Notes under the pieces: generated by a model
The model's database searches: none
The model's input: the letters and a program-made list of their open reading frames with translations, nothing else
Told to the model about the DNA's origin: nothing
Position numbers and translations under genes: made by a program
Assembly (NCBI GenBank): GCA_963920635.1
Contig: OY987299.1
Location: 130,569,373 to 130,633,372 of the forward strand
Length of the DNA stretch: 64,000 nt
Reading direction: 5' to 3'
DNA from: Pseudeuparius sepicola
Lineage: Eukaryota > Arthropoda > Insecta > Coleoptera > Anthribidae
Part shown: piece after piece, positions 22,522 through 33,681 of the stretch
How positions within the stretch are numbered: the first letter of the stretch is position 1
How the letters are laid out: the number at the start of each line of letters is the position of its first letter

Positions 22522-23737
22522 CAGGGTGTTTCATCTTAAGTGCGAACACCCCCGTAAAATTTGTATTCTTCATCCGATTTTAGCCGCGTTTTTTTTAAAT
22601 AGGCCACAAAAAACTCTTTACGTTGGTGCAAAATTTTAGGTCTAAATCTCAATTTCAAGGCCTACTGCGAATTTTTTTCTAGTAAAAAATGACGAATAGC
22701 ATTTAGCGATTTTTTTATTTAAAATCTGACACTACAGCGTTAATTAGAATAACCTAAAACCCCCGTATACCGAATTTGAACAAAAAATATACAGGGAGTT
22801 CCATTCTGCAGGGTGTCAAAATTGAGCAAAATGGGAATTTTAAAGGCATCTGTCAACTGTGCCATGGAATCCCGTCAAAACAGATGAATGATCAACAGGA
22901 CTACTCAAAGTGTTGGTGTGCAAAGATTCAATACAAAAATGTACAGGGTCTTTTTATGGGCGATGTGAAAATGCTGAATTTTTATTAAACTTTACACGGG
23001 TCAGGAGTGCTCTGGAATCATTGAAAAAATATTAATAAACACAAAAGCAATTTATTTCTTTACATCATCCAACCAACAAATAAAAACAATTCAAATTGTT
23101 GGACCTTTATCAATAAAATCACTGTCTAAGATGATACATTTTCTGTGCGTTTCCTGTTATGGCACACCAGCCACCTTAACTTATATGGACTTACTGACTG
23201 GCAGGCTTCTGTATTTTTTTAGACTTAGTTCGTTTGTAATGTCTGGAGTGGTTTTGATATACTCGATTTTTTACCTGCATAAAGTTTAAAAAATTCAGCA
23301 TTTCGAGTTGCTACAGAGAAGAACACCTTGTATATTTTTTATTGGATCTTTGCACATCGACACTGTGAGTGGTCCTGTTCATCATCCAACTGTTTCGAAG
23401 CAATTCCATGGCACACTTGACTCGCCAGATGGGCTTAAAATTCTTATTTTGCTCAACTTTCACACCTTGCAGAATGAAACTCCCTGTATATTTTTTGTTC
23501 AAATTTGGTATGTAGGGGTTTTTGTGTATCCTAATTAACGCTGTAATGTCAGATTTTAAATAAAAAAATTGCTAAATGATTTTCTCAATTTTCTACTAGA
23601 TTAAGAGATTAAGAACTGAAATTTTGCACCAACGTAAAGAGTTTTTTGTGGCCTATTTTTAGAAAAAAAACCCGGCTAAAATCGGGTGAAGAATAAAAAT
23701 TTTACGGGGGTGTTCGCACTTAAGATGAAACACCCTG
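22522..23737. mobile_element. 1.2-kb palindromic element with three concentric terminal-repeat pairs
   Basis: The outer ends are CAGGGTGTTTCATCTTAAG and its complement, flanked by TA (22520-22521 and 23738-23739). A second pair, CAGGGAGTTCCATTCTGC, bounds 22792-23486 with TA on both sides. A third, more diverged pair (CAGGGTC / CACCTTG) bounds 22944-23330, again with TA. All three have nearly the same centre (about 23130-23139), so the arms repeat all three edges symmetrically. Frames at 22776-22988 and 23308-23538 are arm sequence. No transposase is visible. Confidence 0.85.
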
Positions 23738-23739
23738 TA

Positions 23740-26700
23740 GAAAATAATCTTTAATCAAAAGCGGAGAATTTTTCTCTTTCGTAAAAAAGTGGGTTTAAAA
23801 CGACTTTTAATAATGAAAATGTATTTAAACAATAAACTTTTAAATTTTATCACAGAAAATAGGCTATAATTTCTGAGATTTCGTGTTTTATTAAGTTGAA
23901 TTTCTAAAAATGGATGGAAAAATGTGTAGAAATTGAAGGAGGATATTGTAGAACAATTTTTTAGCCAATTTTACAAATTGCTATTTCATTTTTATTGCTT
24001 GTTTAGCAGTAAGACTGATTTCTATTTTTATTTTCATAAATTTAACTTTAAAAAATTAAAAGAAAATTCAAAATTCAGGTTTCAAAACATTGAACCAAAG
24101 CTTTATTTTGGACTATAAACAAGTTTATTTTATAAATATTTTGTAAATAATGCAACTTCTCTTTTGAAACATTTTCACGTTTTCTTAATTTATTAACACC
24201 CTGTCCATCGGTTTTAAGATTTTTATATGGTCATAGTGTGGTTATAGTGTCTTTTTTTACTTTTAGTGGAAAAATCAATTTTTCTTCTCGTCAATTTCAT
24301 CCGTGAATACTGCGATCACATGATTTTTTACAATGCATTGTGCTATCACAGGAAGCTTATCCTTTGACGTCAATCGTAAAAATACCAAGCACCTTAACGG
24401 ACTGTTAGATTAAAATGAAAGTAAAGTTGTTAAAAAATAGCAATTATGTAGTAATTTACTTGGCCGCCTCTCGTATTATTAGAAAGCGATTAGTAGAACC
24501 GTATACGCTATAAATGTAATGGTTCAAAAGATAAATAAAAATAAATAAATTGCGGCTGGATTTTAATGTATAGCATATAAGAAGAGTTGAACGACTGCCA
24601 AGGCAATGTGCTTCAAATTACCAAAGCTAAAATATGACTTCTATTAGACTCATTACTGTCGGGAGGTTTTCACCGTCTGTCACACATCGCCCGATATGTT
24701 TACAGACAGCCAGGATCATGTTTTAGTTTTTTTTTTCGCAAATACCCGCGAATAAGATTGCGAAATTACACGGAATTCCGGTTACGCAACACGTTATAAT
24801 TTTCCAATTACCGCTTACAACTTCATTATAAAAATAGTATTTAGGCGAACAGGATTTTTTACTCTCGAACAAAATTGGCGCGGTGTAAAATTAATTTTAT
24901 AACAAAAAACGAGTTAGTTCCCGGCTGTGAAGCTTTCGGTTCGTTGCTGGGCCGTTAAAGATCTGTCCAGATAGTACACTACGTGTTAAAAACGCGTATA
25001 AAAATAAGAATTCGGTTTACGATAATATGCATTATCCAACAAGTTCTTTAAATGCCACTTTAGTCATGAGGAGTTTGCAGTGTTGCACACTATACTTTTT
25101 CTACGAGTGCACGCAACAAATAGGGCCCGAAAAGCTTCATGCAGATACAGGGGGAGTAAAAAACTTAAACGCGGCACAAGAGTAAAGTACCTGTCCTTAT
25201 CCTGAGTCGTAAAGAAAAATGGTAAAAGTATGTACTTAAGAGAAAGTTGTTTGCTATATGAACAAATATACATAGATACTAAGTTCTAGTTGTAAATTGA
25301 AGGCAGTAAAAGTTCTATTTTGAAGAAATGTTTTTTCTTCCTTTATATGCCTACAATATTATTTAAGACTAAAGCACAAACTTATATTAATTTTCAATTT
25401 TCTTGCATTTGCTGTTAAACAACGAAACGAATGTCAAATCTAGAAGTAGAAGGTAACATCAAAAGTATGACTATCAAAACAGCAATCAAAACTTTTTATT
25501 TTACTTGCACTGTATATTTTGGATCAAAGGAGTCAATATTTTACTGATATCGAGGGCTTTCAATGGATTTTACTTGATTAGATTCTAACCTAACATCGAA
25601 ATAGAACCTTCTGTTCAATACATTATAACAAATTGAACTCGAAAATTGTTGACACAGATCTATTTGATGAAATTTTCGCAAGTAATATCATAAGGGCATC
25701 TAATTTTTCCGAAAAAAATCGGAAAAAACACGTTGCTAAGTATAGTATATTTCATTAAGAGTCTGGAAATAAAGCCGAACACGGGAAGTCATGCAAGCAC
25801 GGAAAAATCTATTTCTGGACGTGTAATGAACGATATTTTTTATTATACTTCTTTGAAAACGGAAACTTAAAACATTTTATCGGCATATTATAATAAATTT
25901 AATTAACAAAAAATAAACAACGCAGACAATATAGTGTTTGGTATGTATGATGCGTTTCCATGGTTACTCTCAAATTATTTCAAAGGTGCTTTGTTGTAAA
26001 TTAGTTATTGTCAGATAAGGTGAATAAAACGTCAAAAATATTACAGAAATGTATCTAAATATTGAAACACTTACGAATTAAAATACAAAATAGGTATTTG
26101 TTAAATATCAGAGAGCATATAGAGTTTCTTAAATTTAGCTTACTTTGCTGTATATTTCTATTTTAAAGCCATATATTCGGTATTTTTATTCAGCGCACGG
26201 AAAGTTTTTCCATGCGCTGTTTCCGTGCACTAGCCCGAAAAACCCCATCTTTCATTATTGCTAAAACAGATGAAAATAAGGTGTTTTCAAAGAAGTATAA
26301 TAAAAATATTTTAACAAGAAGCACGAGTGCTGGTGGCAACAAAAATCCCAGTCGAAGACGAGGATTTTATCTCTGAAAATAAATGCCCAATTTGTACGAG
26401 TGGTTTTGCTAATGGGCAAAATAGGGCTTGAGAATAAAATTATCTAGAAAAATTTCCGGCACGAGTGGTATTTGTCGAGATTATTTCACGAATACGATTT
26501 AATAATTATTGGCAGCTTCGACTGTAGCGCTCGAATAAACAAACATGACGCTTGGGTATCCAAGGCAAATAAATGCGATTATACCTACACCCTGTCGGCG
26601 TTGGTTTATTTTCTGAATGTGTCATAAATTTAAACGGAGGCGGAGGTCTAAATAACAAGAATTTAGCAATGTAAAAGTTATATAAATTCATTGATATAAT

Positions 26701-27122
26701 GCTTAATAATACCGCAACATAATTTATAAGCTGCATAATTTAGAACAGTGTGAAACACACAAACTTTAAGAAGTAGGTACGTGTTTGCATCCAACAGATT
26801 CGCGGTTGCTAAGCAACGAAGTGATAATTTGCACAAGTTGTAATTACCGGTAATTGCACTAGTGCAAATTATCGCTAGCAGAGGCATATCATTGGTTGGA
26901 TTTTTATGGAAGGAGCTACCTTATTGGATGCAAGCAGTATGAGGGAAATAATCGTTTTAATAAACTTTCTCACTGATGAAAAAATTGTCAATTGGAAGAA
27001 AATCTCTGTACTAATGGGATCAAAGTGCATCGAAATATTCAATTATCATTATCTTGAAATTTTATAGTCAAATATTGTATGTGCTTATCAAATAGACAAA
27101 TATAGAAAGATAAATGAAAACT
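23740..27122. other. Long AT-rich stretch without a recognisable gene
   Basis: Short frames only. At 24640-24850 and 26150-26240 the sequence is less AT-rich and looks unique. A small hairpin (GATAATTTGCAC at 26823-26834 against GTGCAAATTATC at 26862-26873, with an inner GTAATTACCGGTAATTG palindrome) is the one clear structure. No tandem repeats and no element ends with TA duplication were noticed. Confidence 0.45.
26823..26873. repeat. 51-bp hairpin palindrome
   Basis: A 12-bp perfect stem (GATAATTTGCAC / GTGCAAATTATC) encloses TGTAATTACCGGTAATTGCA, itself nearly palindromic around CCGG. It could be a relic of a miniature element or a protein-binding palindrome. Confidence 0.75.
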
Positions 27123-27124
27123 TA

Positions 27125-28675
27125 AGGTCTTAATACTCGCAGCTCAATTTTTTTTTTTTTTTTCATAAAAATACAAACAAATACTTACGCAGCTATAATA
27201 GCTTTGTACAGGGAGTCCCAAATTCGACGCCCCAGGATTATAGGCAAATAAAAACAGCCAGTAAAAATTAGACTTGTGGGTTTCTTGTAGGACCACTCAA
27301 GCTTGCCTTTGGGCCAAAAAGATATTTTTTTTTAATTTGGGAAATATAGGTTATGACGTCATCAAATATATTTTTCCCAGGACCATACCTTGATATTTGG
27401 AAAGAGCATGTTTTTCTGATAAACTTTTGTAAATAATTTTTTTATATCTTGTTTCATTAAAAAGTTATACCTATGCGTATTATTTGAAAAAATATGGAAA
27501 AGATGCCATGGTATTTTTTTAATGAAAATCGAGTTAGCCATGACTTATGAAGGTATATTTTTGACAGAAACAATTGACAGATGCTCGAACAGACGTATTA
27601 TGGAAAAAGTATTAAAATTTTATTATTAAATATAAAAATATAACTGTATGAACGCTTTTTTAAGAAAAAACTGTTAATGGAGTTATTTTTTCTATTAAAT
27701 CATCAATATTTCGAGATGGAATTTTATAAACAAGGTTTTTCAGAAATTTTCATAAATATAGAAACCTAATAGAGTTAGGTCGAAGTGTCCCTGATTCCGA
27801 ATTGGATTGACAATATGAAGATTTTCAGTGGACCAATAATGTTCGTTTTTACGGTTAACAAAACGACTTTCGTCTGTCCAAAGTATATGTCTGAAAATAA
27901 GCTTGTCAACAATCTCGGACACCACCATGATTTCAGCAATATAATCAAACCTTTTTTTCCTTATTTGCCTCTCCCAAATCTTCTAGGTAATGTAATTTAA
28001 AATCATGTTTTCTTTCATAATTGGTTGTATATTATGGACGACTTATTCAAATTTAATTCTCTACTATATGTACATGTATTGTCTAATTGAGTTTCTCGGG
28101 TAATCTTCAAAATATTGTAACACTTGGACTGTTGCATCATTGTTGCGAACTATTCTTCTAATTGATTTGCCTTTGCGGGTAGAAAATGCATTTTGGTTCT
28201 CCCTTAAGTTTTCTTCTAATCGAATAAACATTTTGTGATTAGAAACGTGATGTTCAGGATATTTCTCCCTATAAAGTCAAACGGCTCTTTTAGCATTTTT
28301 TCAGCTTCACCATAGACTAATAACTTATCAACAAAAAACGCCCATTTTCGAAAAACGCCCTGTAACCCAAGAACGGTGACAGATATCGATTTGCGGTTTT
28401 CGCCATTAAGTTTATTATAAAAAATGAGCCTCAGACACCGATATCAGTTTTCGTCTATCTCCGTCAAAAATATGAGACAAATATTTTTTAACGAATAGGA
28501 AGAAGACTGTATATATACTTGGAATTAAAAAAATAAGGACGAACCGGCAAGTAAGTAAAGGTATAAATCTAAAAAACGGGGAAGATACTTAGGAATGACA
28601 GGAATTCAATGTTGTTATATCAAACAGCCCATTTTTAATAAAAAAATAAAATTAAGCTGTGAGTATTAAGACCTT
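27125..28675 (-). mobile_element. Mariner/Tc1-like element, decayed
   Basis: The ends are inverted repeats: AGGTCTTAATACTCGCAGCT at the left, complement AGCTGTGAGTATTAAGACCT at the right, with TA on both sides (27123-27124 and 28676-28677). The interior holds a broken transposase on the minus strand. Near the left end (27206) is the sequence CAGGGAGTCCCAAATTCGAC, which resembles the terminus of the mariner-like fold-back at 40733. It is probably a solo end left by another insertion. Confidence 0.8.
27740..28200 (-). pseudogene. Mariner/Tc1-type transposase fragment, frameshifted
   Basis: On the minus strand the upstream part reads RIVRNNDATVQVLQYFED in a region expected to be the helix-turn-helix. 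A shifted frame then gives the typical linker KLHYLEDLGEANK, and a final open part contains HILWTDESRFVNR, the block with the first catalytic Asp of the DDE/D fold (WTDESRF), followed by NEHYWS and NP. It stops before the second and third catalytic residues. At least two frameshifts and several stops rule out function. The transposase would act in the nucleus on its own TIRs; here it only identifies the element. Confidence 0.75.
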
Positions 28676-28677
28676 AA

Positions 28678-29674
28678 TTTTTCATTTATAAAAATGGACG
28701 CACACGGAGTAGCCAGAAATATTAAATAGAAAGAGTTTTTTTTTCATTATGAACAACATTTAGATAAGGATAAATTACGATTACATATACTTATTGAAAC
28801 ACTAAAATTATTATTAATTGTCACAACTAATTTTGATCACACATGCATTGAATTTCACAAAAAAACCTTACTAAGAATCAGAACCTATAAAAAAATTCGT
28901 CACAAGAAAAATTTAGTTTTAAAAATCCTAAATGGCAATTCATATTACTAATATGAACAAACGTAAACCTTATACAGTGTCGTCCAAAGAGTTTGCAGCA
29001 AATGGGAAATTCTTTTATTGTTGAGATATTAAGAAAAGTATTTTTTTTTTAAATTGCCACCATATACTTTTTTTAATAACACCGTATAAAAAAATTATTG
29101 TTTATTGACGTTTTGGTTTTCTTTCAGTATGCCTAGTATCAAAGACAATCTAGATGAGATTGTCTTTGCTAGTGTGAACATTATACAGGATGCGTTTTTA
29201 TTAAGTACCGCATTTTTTTTCCTTCAAATTATTACTTTTTGACGTAATAAATCTTCCCCTTCGCGAAAAAAAAAACACCCCCTCCCGTATCTTTGGCCCA
29301 AATTAAACAGACCATTAGTCAGAGACGTCTTAGGGGCGATGGCAACTAATTAAAAGTTGTGCGAAATTTTAATCTGTAATTTTTAAAAGGCGCCAAGCCA
29401 ACTACCGCTTCTTTGATCAAACGGAAATTATTTTTAAGTACTAAATATTTTACTTTGAGAATTTCGGTAGGATCTCAAAAGCTAGCAACATTTTATGATA
29501 TTCGCAAGTTTTGTTGTGGCGACGGTCGTATGTTTTTATTACGCGATCCGCAAATTCAAGTTACTGAAATAAAATTATTATAAAATTTGAAAATGAAATG
29601 AATTATTTAAAAAACGGTAAAAGATAGCGGCACAAATTTCTATACCATTTAATTAGGCGCCGCCTTTACTATCA
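28678..29674. other. AT-rich stretch with short hairpin, no gene
   Basis: A perfect hairpin CAAAGACAATCT / AGATTGTCTTTG lies at 29140-29168. Just downstream, TA followed by CAGGATGCGTTTTTATTAAG (29172-29192) resembles the end of a CAGGGTG-type element, but I found no partner end. Nothing else is recognised. Confidence 0.45.
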
Positions 29675-29832
29675 AATTTGCCCGTGCTTCACACCACCAC
29701 CTTCCACTACTTCATATTCCCTCATTACAATATATTATTATAATCACATCCCGCATGCTATTCGTTCGTGCGTCTTCCTACCCTGGTTGTAATGTTTTAT
29801 TCCTCTCAAGTAGTGGCAACGTCGCATTTATA
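29675..29832 (+). repeat. Dispersed repeat, copy 2 (shared with 2403-2558)
   Basis: AATTTGCCCGTGCTTCACACC through CAACGTCGCATTTATA aligns with 2403-2558. Here it ends in an (ATA)n tract at 29830-29848, the kind of tail non-LTR elements leave, and directly precedes a 5'-truncated retrotransposon copy. The flanking MITE sequence seen at the first copy is absent. Confidence 0.75.
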
Positions 29833-29849
29833 ATAATAATAATACCTAC

Positions 29850-30662
29850 TGGCCATACAAGATCAGGTTATACCAACTCGCAACTACCTAAAATTCATTG
29901 TAGGAGATGCATCGGTAGTGGACGACAGATGCAGATACGGGTGCCAAACTTCAGAAACGATCCAGCACATAACAGGAGGATGTCAGATGTTTGCATCAAC
30001 GGAATATAAGGAACGACACACGATTCGGTTGCCAAGATCTGGCACCAAAAACTGGCGGAAAAACGGCTGCTTGTGCAGGCAGAGAGGGTCCCATATTACT
30101 GCTACACCCGGAGCCTGTTCTTGAAAACAGCAACTAGGGATCGTACAGTTCTGACAGATCAACGAGTTGCCCATAACAGGCCGGACCTTATAATAGTTGA
30201 TAAATTTTCTAGGAAGACAACTCTGATTGATGTGGCCATCCCAAACAACAACAACCTGCGTGTGAAGCATGCCGAGAAGATCGCGAAGTACAGAGACTTA
30301 GAAGAACGAATTAGAAGGCAATGGGAAATGGAGGACGTTCGCAGACGGTTCCAATCATCGTGTCAACAACTGGTGTTATACCGAAAAGTTTGCTGAGAAA
30401 CATCAAAGAGCTGGGTCTAACTGATAATCTTTACAGGTCCATGCAGAAAGCGGCATTACTTGCGACAGCCAGAACTGTCAGGAAATTCATGGGGAATGCA
30501 GGATCATCCAACAACATCAATGTCACCTAAGGCCCGATAACATGGCAAGGGTTTCGTCCGAGCCAGATCCTTATTGTATCCGGGATACCCGGGATCTGAG
30601 TGAATGTTCCCCGTAGAGGGAGTGCGAATGCCTTTTGGCTAAGTCGATAATAATAATAATAA
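29850..30662 (+). mobile_element. 5'-truncated non-LTR retrotransposon with restriction-like endonuclease
   Basis: The coding part (about 29877-30530) is followed by a 3' untranslated region of about 115 bases (CCCCGTAGAGGGAGTGCGAA ...) and an (ATA)n tail at 30648-30662. Only the C-terminal end of the ORF survives, as expected of target-primed reverse transcription with early stop. The short simple-repeat tail and encoded restriction-like endonuclease fit the R2/R4-type early-branching clades rather than APE-type elements. The clade is not certain. Confidence 0.8.
29877..30530 (+). pseudogene. Non-LTR ORF C-terminus: zinc knuckle and restriction-like endonuclease
   Basis: In order: a CRYGCQTSETIQHITGGC knuckle (C-x3-C-x7-H-x4-C) at about 29927-29980; RPDLIIVDKFSRKTTLIDVAIP, the PD-(D/E)xK-type endonuclease core, at about 30181-30242; and an endonuclease tail ending in QKAALLATARTVRKFMG before TAA 30528-30530. 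Three frames are needed, with frameshifts near 30022 and 30345, so it is inactive. In intact elements this domain nicks target DNA and primes reverse transcription. Reverse transcriptase motifs are missing because of 5' truncation. Confidence 0.85.
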
Positions 30663-31555
30663 ACCGGCTTTATTTCTAAGCACTAGGCCCGAATCGAAAT
30701 GGCAGACTTATTAAACCAACTTCTTTTCAAAACCCGTAGAAAATCGCTGGGCTTAATTCGTCGATCATCCACCAACCCTTTTGTGTCGCATCGCACTTTC
30801 ACAATTCGTCGTCGTTTTTTTTTTCCAATGGGACAATGTGCAATGCATAGTAGGCCGGAAAATGAGGTCAAATGCACCTTTCCGTTAATAATGCAAAATG
30901 CCTGATTGATTTTACCTTCTCGCATAATTAGCTCTTTTTTTTCTTCTCCTATAGAAAGCGTAGCACGCGGGTCTACTTGAAACGAGGCTGCATTTTTTTT
31001 TCAGCATCCTCGGAACGATTACAAACAGGAAAAATAAAGGCAATAAGGAAACGAGAAGGTATTCGCTTTTTGTCCATACCAAACAATAGCGTAAGGTAGT
31101 AACTATTTCCTGCGAGCAGAAGGATGCAACAAATACAATTAGTGCGGAATAAAATTACCATATTTTTCTTTGTACAAAGTATCTAAAAAATGAATAAAAA
31201 TTTGCGTTACAACACCGGAAAGTAGTGTTTTGCAGGTCAACAAGTAAAAAGTAAGCAAAACGTTTGTATCATACGGGCAAATTTTTGTATTAATGATTTA
31301 TTTTGAAACTTAACTTTGGGGTTGACCTTTGCTTTAAAGAATATGAAAAATGACCCACACAAACATGGTCTCGTGACTTTCGCTATCTGTCAAAAACGGC
31401 ATTTCAAAAAATCGCTAAAAATAGGCATATTTGTTAAAATTTCAAAAAAAAATTACTTGAAAAAGTTAACTGGGGGCTTAGGGCTTAGACAAAAATGTTG
31501 TTTGTTTGAGAGATACAGGGCATTGAAGTTCTTTTTTTTTTTTTCACATGTTTGA
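30663..31555. other. Stretch without a recognisable gene
   Basis: Less AT-rich at 30690-30900, with overlapping frames of 60-80 codons on both strands that lack motifs. From about 31310 the sequence resembles repeat DNA (GAGAGATACAGGGCATTGAAG near 31508), probably a relic of a CAGGGTG-type element. Confidence 0.35.
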
Positions 31556-31865
31556 TTCATTGTTCGTAGAGATTTTTTTCTCAATTTAAATGGTACAGTT
31601 GATCTGTAACATTTGAAAGCGGTAGGTGAAAATTTTATGTTTTGAATGTTGGAGTTAAAGGAGTTTTGGGGCACATTTTGTCGATTTCAACGCAAACGGT
31701 TTATCGTCACGAAACAAAAGTAGGTACCTACCTTTTTGCTGCAGAATGAAAAGATGTACTAAAATTAGAATCCAGCAAGACCAAAAGATAACCCCAAAAA
31801 AGTAACAAGTAAAAGTACAATAAAAAAACAGTACAAGTAGCGCCCTCTGTGAGATACGTAGAAAT

Positions 31866-32807
31866 TATAGATGGCAAATGTCCGAGCATTTATGATTTTG
31901 AGCAGGACACTTTTAAAAATGTCCGCCGAGGCCTCGAGCATTTATGGACATTTTTGAAAATGGTGCTATTCGATTTCTTGTGAAAAGACCTTTAAAACAA
32001 GACCCCCATATGTATGACTTTTGATTATTAAAGTATAAAGTAAAACAAAAATAAAAAAAATTAAAATATGTAAAATTAAAAAAAAATGTTTCTAGACAGA
32101 TTTAGAAGACCCAACGCGTAGGTACATGTAGGAAGTAGGTTAGTTAGGTTAGCAATCAATTAAATATTTGAGTATTGTTAAAATTTTAAATTATTAAAAT
32201 AAGTTTTGACCTGAAATTCAACGCAGTAATTATAATTATTGCAATAAAATTACCTAAATTAATTAACAATGATAGCTATATTCAATACTTACATCTACAT
32301 CAGAAATACTTTTCACATTTTTGTTACTACTAAATCTAAATAACTTCTTTATCTGTACTGGAGCCTTTGAACATTGATTAAACGTTTTCTCATTCTTCCT
32401 GCATGGGCAAAATATTCAGCTTTACAAAATTCATAAATAGCATATTTTAATTTTTGGTCACTTCTTTTCTTGAAGTAATTCCAGACTACTGAATTTTGTT
32501 TGACAATTTTGCAAAGTAGGTATACAGTTCGCAATATTCTAGGTTAGAATTAGAAACGGTTTTGTAGTTTTATAGGTTAGAAATGGAGATTTTTTTTATA
32601 AATGACTATAAATGCTCATAAATGACCATAAATGCTCACAAGTGGCCAGAAATTCTCATTAATTCTCTAACTGACGACATTTATATAAATGATCATAAAT
32701 TCTCCAAAACTGCCGGACAGTGACCAAAAATGGCAAGACACTTTTTAAAATGTTCTGCTCATAAATGCTCAGACTGCTTCTGCTCATAAATGCTCCAGCC
32801 ATCTATA
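31866..32807 (-). mobile_element. hAT-type element, 942 bp, with 8-bp target duplication
   Basis: The ends are TATAGATGGC and GCCATCTATA, flanked by GTAGAAAT on both sides (31858-31865 and 32808-32815). This 8-bp duplication fits the hAT preference nTnnnnAn. The same sequence without insertion exists at 19430-19437, so the boundaries are supported by a paralogous empty site. Subterminal copies of ATAAATGCTC and related strings, especially at 32590-32790, look like transposase binding repeats. The surviving gene piece is a BED-finger fragment on the minus strand. Confidence 0.85.
32349..32534 (-). pseudogene. hAT transposase N-terminal BED finger fragment, degenerate
   Basis: A 61-codon frame contains SVVWNYFKKRSDQKLKYAIYE followed by FCKAEY and GRMRKRLINVQRLQ. 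This matches the layout of a BED zinc finger (W-x-Y/F-F, a Cys pair, then L and two His). The first Cys of the pair appears replaced by Tyr (AIYEFC) and both His positions by Arg and Gln (RLINVQ), so zinc binding is lost. A BED finger normally binds the element's ends. The dimerisation and catalytic regions are absent, which makes the element non-autonomous. Confidence 0.65.
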
Positions 32808-32959
32808 GTAGAAATTGACACCTTCAGCTGATTCAAACCAGTGGACATTTTTAGTTCAGCAGCTTGATTGTTTTGGTAGATAAAGATGAAAAAAAACGTC
32901 AATTCCAATTTTTTTCATTTGTGAATCGACAAAGTCTATCTGCTCTCTCAAACCGTGTA

Positions 32960-33679
32960 TAGTCCAAAGCACGAAAGAAAACGTTTCTAAAGAATGCGGG
33001 CAGCTTTGCGAGATTTCCTATACGAGTAGTCGTTATTTATTGGCGAATACAAGTTTTATCATATTGAAGCCGAATTTCTGAACTCTGTTATACCGAAAAA
33101 ATAAAGCTCGCATCACGGGATCACTTACCCATTTTTGTTTATCATTTATTTTTAACGCGGTGTGATAAAACACCTATTATATATTTTTTTTTCAACATCG
33201 GCGCGTCTACCATCACCTTTGAAATACGACAACACAGCACTTCTACCAAGCACTCGGCTGACAAAAGCAGTTGGCCAACGCGTTTTGTGCCTGTTTCTAT
33301 AGTACGTAAAGTTAACTGCGTATTTGGTCTACCACACAGACCTCATTTTTTAAGCAAGTTTTTTTTTTCCGCCGGCTCAGAGAGCTCAGTGGCGTTTCGT
33401 ATGTTCGGAAGTTAACGTGTGCAAAATGAGTAAACAGGGAAGAACGTTGCATTCTCAAGCACGGGAAATAATTGCCAATGTTATAAGGGTTTGCCTTCCT
33501 CCATAGTCTAAGGCATCACCGTTAAGAATAATATTAACAATAAATTAAATAACAATTGTATGAAAATTAAGTCAGTGAGTTACACAAAATTGAGCTACGC
33601 CCCTGAACTGTGACTAATTCTATAATATTTGCGAGTTCTTCCCCCTTACATCGCACGCCTTCTGCCGTAAGGAGGACTA
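32960..33679 (+). mobile_element. 720-bp MITE (TAGTCC family), copy 2
   Basis: Same ends (TAGTCCAAAGC and GGAGGACTA), same orientation and same length as 16529-17248, with TA at 32958-32959 and 33680-33681. A few substitutions and small indels (for example a longer T run near 33360) separate the two. No gene inside. Confidence 0.9.
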
Positions 33680-33681
33680 TA

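Larger units (their letters stand above)
31560..32890. mobile_element. Second, partial copy of the 17595-19625 family, interrupted by hAT
   Basis: Segment 31560-31865 matches parts of 17860-18200 and 19390-19437 (for example GCGCCCTCTGTGAGATACG against GCGCCCTCTGCGAGATACG), and 32808-32890 continues as at 19430-19510. The 942-bp hAT element at 31866-32807 splits it. The copy is rearranged relative to the first. It carries no coding sequence of its own. Confidence 0.6.
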
